From contig OX442416.1 in NCBI GenBank assembly GCA_949361645.1, positions 20,543,451-20,607,450 on the forward strand: 64,000 bases of DNA, in the 5' to 3' direction. Under the pieces are notes generated by a model. The model was not told where the DNA came from. It saw nothing but the letters and a program-made list of their open reading frames with translations, and made no database searches. Positions 60,731 through 64,000 of this stretch are shown here, piece after piece (position 1 is the stretch's first letter; every line of letters starts with the position of its first letter). Made by a program: the position numbers and the translations under genes. The stretch is from Spongilla lacustris. Lineage: Eukaryota > Porifera > Demospongiae > Spongillida > Spongillidae.

Positions 60731-61343
60731 GGCGTAGGAAGGGAATATAGAGTGCAGCGGCCAACAAAGGTGGTTCCCCCGCCTCCCCGGGGAGGGTACG
60801 GGAGGGGGGCACCCCTCCCGGCCAGCTAGGGGCACGGGGGAGCGCTGTAAGCTCCCCCATCGGGGTCTGGGGCGGAGCCCTAGAACGCTTTTTGCGTAGA
60901 AAACCCCCAAAAACAACTCAAAAACTGTAACCAGGTTAGTTTGTTTTGAGACCTTGCCTCTGCGCATGTAACAAAACGGCTATAGTGCAGCCAAGGCCAC
61001 TTTTGGTAACCGTTGTACACTGGGTAGCCTAGCTTGAGCTAGCTCTCGCGATCAATTTGAAGACCACTTGCATCAGCTGCGTGTCATTAACTAGCAGCAA
61101 TTTCACATATTATTAAATTGATACATGCTCGCTTGTCAACCTATTATTATTATTTTGTTGTTGTGAAAAAGTGCAGCGGCCATGGCCGCTGCTGCCGCCC
61201 CAGCTCCTACGCCACTGGCCTATGCACAGGCACGATTTCGAAGGAACGAATAAAACGTTCGCGGTTATTAAATAAAATTTCATTAAATTTCGTATCTAGA
61301 TCTGTGCGAATTAATCACTGAAACTTTTAAGAAATTGCCGCCC

Positions 61344-61374
<31 letters not shown>

Positions 61375-61554
61375 ATATACACAAAAGGTGTGCTTTCTAG
61401 ATGCGCGTGCGTTACGTACGGTAGGAAGTGCGCGCGCACGCGTGTGTGGGGAGGGAGGGGGGGGGCGGCAATTTCATGACAGGGGCGGCATTTAATATGA
61501 ATGGGGGGGGGCTGCCGCCCCCCCCCCCCCAAGGCTATGCTAGATCCGCCACTG
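60731..61554. mobile_element. composite of small elements with CAGTGGCG ends
   Basis: CAGTGGCGTAGGAAGG starts at 60731. The inverse TCCTACGCCACTG ends at about 61219, and a second inverse end GATCCGCCACTG at about 61554. The interior shares the GGGGGAGCGCTGTAAGCTCC block with 50240, and 61341-61360 is a poly-C followed by an AC microsatellite. Probably nested MITEs; no target duplications were clear. Confidence 0.6.
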
Positions 61555-62093
61555 CTTGGAATGTAAAATGAATATAATATTTATTTAATGTATCAGTCAT
61601 GCAGTTATTAGTGGTCTGTATTTTGAACAGCTATGGTACATGTAGCATCACAATGTGCTATATAATATGGAAAGCAATCAAAGAGGTCCTAAAGCAATTA
61701 TTACATATTGGAAGAATGACTGCGAAGTAGAAGGAGGGAACATTACAATATCACTATACGAGCTATTGGCAGCGGATTGTATAAACGGGGACCCGATGTA
61801 ATGTGTATTTGACACTGTGAGCCTTATCACGTGTAGATATCTATGTTGTATGTTATGCAATTATGGCATCATTATCTTGAATACTTTTACAGTAGCTGCA
61901 TGGAGAAGTCAAGCGGTCACAGTTTTTTTATAGCGTGGTCCATTCACATTGCATACATTGTTAGTTACCCGCGATGCAACGTTTGAAACGTTAAACGTTA
62001 CACCAAACGCTGTCATAATTCCATGCATGCGCGTCATGCATGGAGGCAATCTCATATAAGCGTATGACGTAATCAAGACAACCAGCCTAATAT
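61555..62093. other. intergenic, no gene recognised
   Basis: AT-rich sequence; short minus-strand frames (61860-61678, 62187-61909) carry no domain. Confidence 0.45.
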
Positions 62094-62383
62094 AACAAGA
62101 TATTAAAAACATTCTCTCTGAGAAAGTTGGGGGTATATAGGAATTGAAGGCAATGGTGGTGTAAAAAGGAAGGGAACAAGGGATCAACGATGATACGAAA
62201 TTTTTTTACGTCCTATATTTAGCAACGAAAGATGTACGTACTACAAAAGTGCTAAATATAGGACTGTTAAAAAAATTTCGTATCATCGTTGATCCCTTGT
62301 TCCCTTCCTTTTTACACCACCATTGCCTTCAATTCCTATAGTACCACCAACTTTCTCAGAGAGAATGTTTTTTATATCTTGTT
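62094..62383. mobile_element. palindromic MITE, full-length family member
   Basis: A nearly perfect 290-bp inverted repeat: AACAAGATATTAAAAACATT at the left mirrors the right end, with GGAATTGAAGGCAATGGTGG, AAGGAAGGGAACAAGGGATC, ACGATGATACGAAATTTTTT and TCCTATATTTAGCA paired across a short centre near 62238. Diverged copies lie at 23015 and 39408. Confidence 0.93.
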
Positions 62384-62495
62384 CCCTTCATTTTTGATGG
62401 ACGATATCGCAAAATGTCATGCAGAACACGTTTGTCTCGATCGCTGATGAAGTACAGCGTATTTAATATGTAATACAGAAATAGTAAAACAAAGT

Positions 62496-62905
62496 TTAAT
62501 TATAAAAATAAGCATTAGTTATTTTAAAAATGTACGGGCGATCTCCACCTCCTCCTCTTCCTCTTCCTCTTCTACCTCCTCTTCCTTCTCTTCCTCCTCT
62601 CCCTCCTCTTCCCCCTCTTCCTCGACTCCCTCCTTCATCAGCTTCTGCAGTCGTTTTCTTTCTCTTTTTCACAGGCTCCTGTTAGGAAATCAATATAAAG
62701 TTACATTGTATGTAAAGCAAATGAGTATATTGCCATTAAAATTTTACACTTTCTTCGTCCATTTCGGCGTCCAAAGGCAAAGCGGCAGAGCCTTGGGCTT
62801 CCGCTTCCGCTTCCTGAATCTGAAAAGAGTATAAGTTGTTAGCGTATCACAACTTACAAGTTGAATCGAAGCTTCGTCAAAATCTTCAGTATACTTAGCA
62901 GCCAT
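62496..62905 (-). CDS. small RGG-box protein, three exons, 100 residues
   Basis: Exon 1 (62905-62858) reads MAAKYTEDFDEASIQL and ends CTT/GTAAGT. Exon 2 (62819-62748), after TTTTCAG, reads IQEAEAEAQGSAALPLDAEM then DEES and ends AGT/GTAAAA. Exon 3 (62678-62496), after CTAACAG, reads EPVKKRKKTTAEADEGGSRG, then an RGG/GRGG-rich stretch, then DRPYIFKIT and a stop. All joins are phase 0 and 101 codons are intact. An acidic start, a KKRKK nuclear-type signal and an RGG box suggest a small nuclear nucleic-acid-binding protein; the family is not recognised. In the alternative frame of exon 3 the same DNA reads as poly-Glu, but it does not join in phase with exon 2. Confidence 0.62.
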
Positions 62906-63078
62906 CTATACATGGAAATATAAGCTCACTTAATACGAGCTCACACGTTAATGTAGCTCAATACAGCTTCACTGTTTTTTTGTTGTCAAAGCTTAATTAA
63001 GACGGCACTAAATTTATTCATATTAAATAGCGCGTTTGCTTGCAAAAACTTTCCAATCACATTTGTAGGCATAGAATC

Positions 63079-63259
63079 CGAAGAGGTCCGGTAGGATCAC
63101 TCATTCAAATCGGCTGTTGAGTACCCGCCAAAATGTGTAGAACACACTGTAAACGTGTATCTCACGTCCCGAAGAGGTCCAGTAGGATCACTCATTCAAA
63201 TCGGCTGTGGAGTACCCGCCAAAATGTGTAGAACACACTGTAAACATGTATCTCACGTC
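63079..63259. repeat. 91-bp tandem duplication
   Basis: CCGAAGAGGTCCGGTAGGAT... through CACTGTAAACGTGTATCTCA is repeated with about three differences. It lies 170 bp upstream of the RGG-box gene start and could include promoter elements. Confidence 0.93.
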
Positions 63260-63319
63260 ACTTATGTCTTACATCATGTTAATTACGTCACAATGCAACG
63301 AATCTTGTTGGACAGAGTT

Positions 63320-63830
63320 TTATCTTATGCTCGTGAAGAATAAATACAGCAAACCAAAATCATTAATGCATATGTACCACCATTGAATATCACCAACCTT
63401 CTTATAGATAATATTTTGTTCCCTTTTTTTCTTTTTTTTTTTACGTTGGGTTGCCTTAATGTTACCAGGCACCAGTATGACATTTATGTAACTCAGAAGT
63501 GGCTTGTTTCTGTGAGGGTCCATTAGTGGTAGAGTGAAAAGGATCAGTACCAGCTGTGCAGAAGTACCCACCAAAATGTTATGCATACCCATGTCCAGCT
63601 GTAGCAACACTGAACATGTCACTGCCTAGCAACATCATGTTTCGTGGTTTGTTTCTGACTATAAGGAAGTAAACAACACCATACATATACACTCCTGGGG
63701 TGAACTTCTTTGAGATTTGATTCAATTGCCAATAAGGATAGGTCCCCCACATATGCCTGCTTCTCAGACATATATGTATTATCCACTCAAGGTGGAGGGT
63801 ATCATGAGGCCCAACCTCACTCATTGTCGC
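63320..63830 (-). other. possible coding exon(s), unassigned
   Basis: Minus-strand frame 63622-63320 reads MHNILVGTSAQLVLILFT then LPLMDPHRNKPLLSYINVIL, ending at a possible donor (CCTG/GTAACA) before an A-rich tract. The overlapping frame 63824-63579 reads GVYMYGVVYFLIVRNKPRN. The hydrophobic stretch could be a membrane segment, but there is no domain I recognise and the window ends nearby. Confidence 0.25.
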
Positions 63831-64000
63831 CTATTTTAGGCAAATGAATCTGCTTGGACAATCAGCTGACAATATTGCTAGGCAGGCTTATGCACAACAC
63901 AACACCAGATTTGAGTTGGACACTAATGTTTATTATCAAGTCTATTGCATTGCACTTATGTCACACATTTGAATAGTGTGGGCAACGATGGCTGTACTGT

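Overview
This window is nuclear DNA from an invertebrate animal. The split genes have perfect GT-AG introns, some as short as 55 bp. The DNA is AT-rich and full of minisatellites, long poly-C/poly-G tracts and small inverted-repeat transposons. It also carries decayed retroelement tails of a type I associate with sponges and cnidarians, and innate-immune style modules (ankyrin, Roc-COR, ZU5, Death). A marine sponge is my best guess; the species cannot be fixed from sequence alone. There is one 200-bp assembly gap (16629-16828).

Layout. 1-5.7 kb: minisatellites, a decayed minus-strand ORF, a frameshifted P-loop GTPase with a long charged helix (2101-3991), and a zinc-finger-like exon running into a 24-bp minisatellite. 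7.9-9.7 kb (minus): an ankyrin-LRR-Roc gene of the LRRK/ROCO type, intact through its first exons but decayed in the Roc domain. 9.9-12.4 kb: a DNA transposon remnant with a Ulp1-like protease/PHD-finger ORF and a 46-bp perfect palindrome. 12.5-13.9 kb: a very uniform 34-bp minisatellite. 14.4-15.0 kb: a retroelement tail.

15.06-26.95 kb (minus): the main find. By joining open segments at canonical splice sites with matching phase I reconstruct a 12-exon, 1,576-residue gene. Its order is 11 ankyrin repeats, a WW-like segment, a Roc-type GTPase with DTGGQ motif, a COR-like region, ZU5, a UPA-like segment, a Death domain and a C-terminal membrane helix. Its 4.2-kb intron 8 holds a retroelement fragment and inverted-repeat elements.

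28.4-47.4 kb (plus): a tandem duplication of about 9 kb, each copy carrying a secreted multicopper oxidase (laccase/ferroxidase-like) gene. Each has a 13-bp first coding exon behind a TATA box, a long intron and one large second exon. The upstream copy has two nonsense codons; the downstream copy is intact (766 residues). Two hAT transposons with perfect 8-bp target duplications entered the pair after duplication.

47.7-64 kb: an inverted-repeat element with DDE transposase remnants, a gene-poor stretch, small TA-flanked elements, a 3.2-kb 34-bp minisatellite that reverses orientation, a foldback element with ~600-bp arms, and a small three-exon minus-strand gene (62496-62905) for a 100-residue RGG-box protein not visible as a single ORF.
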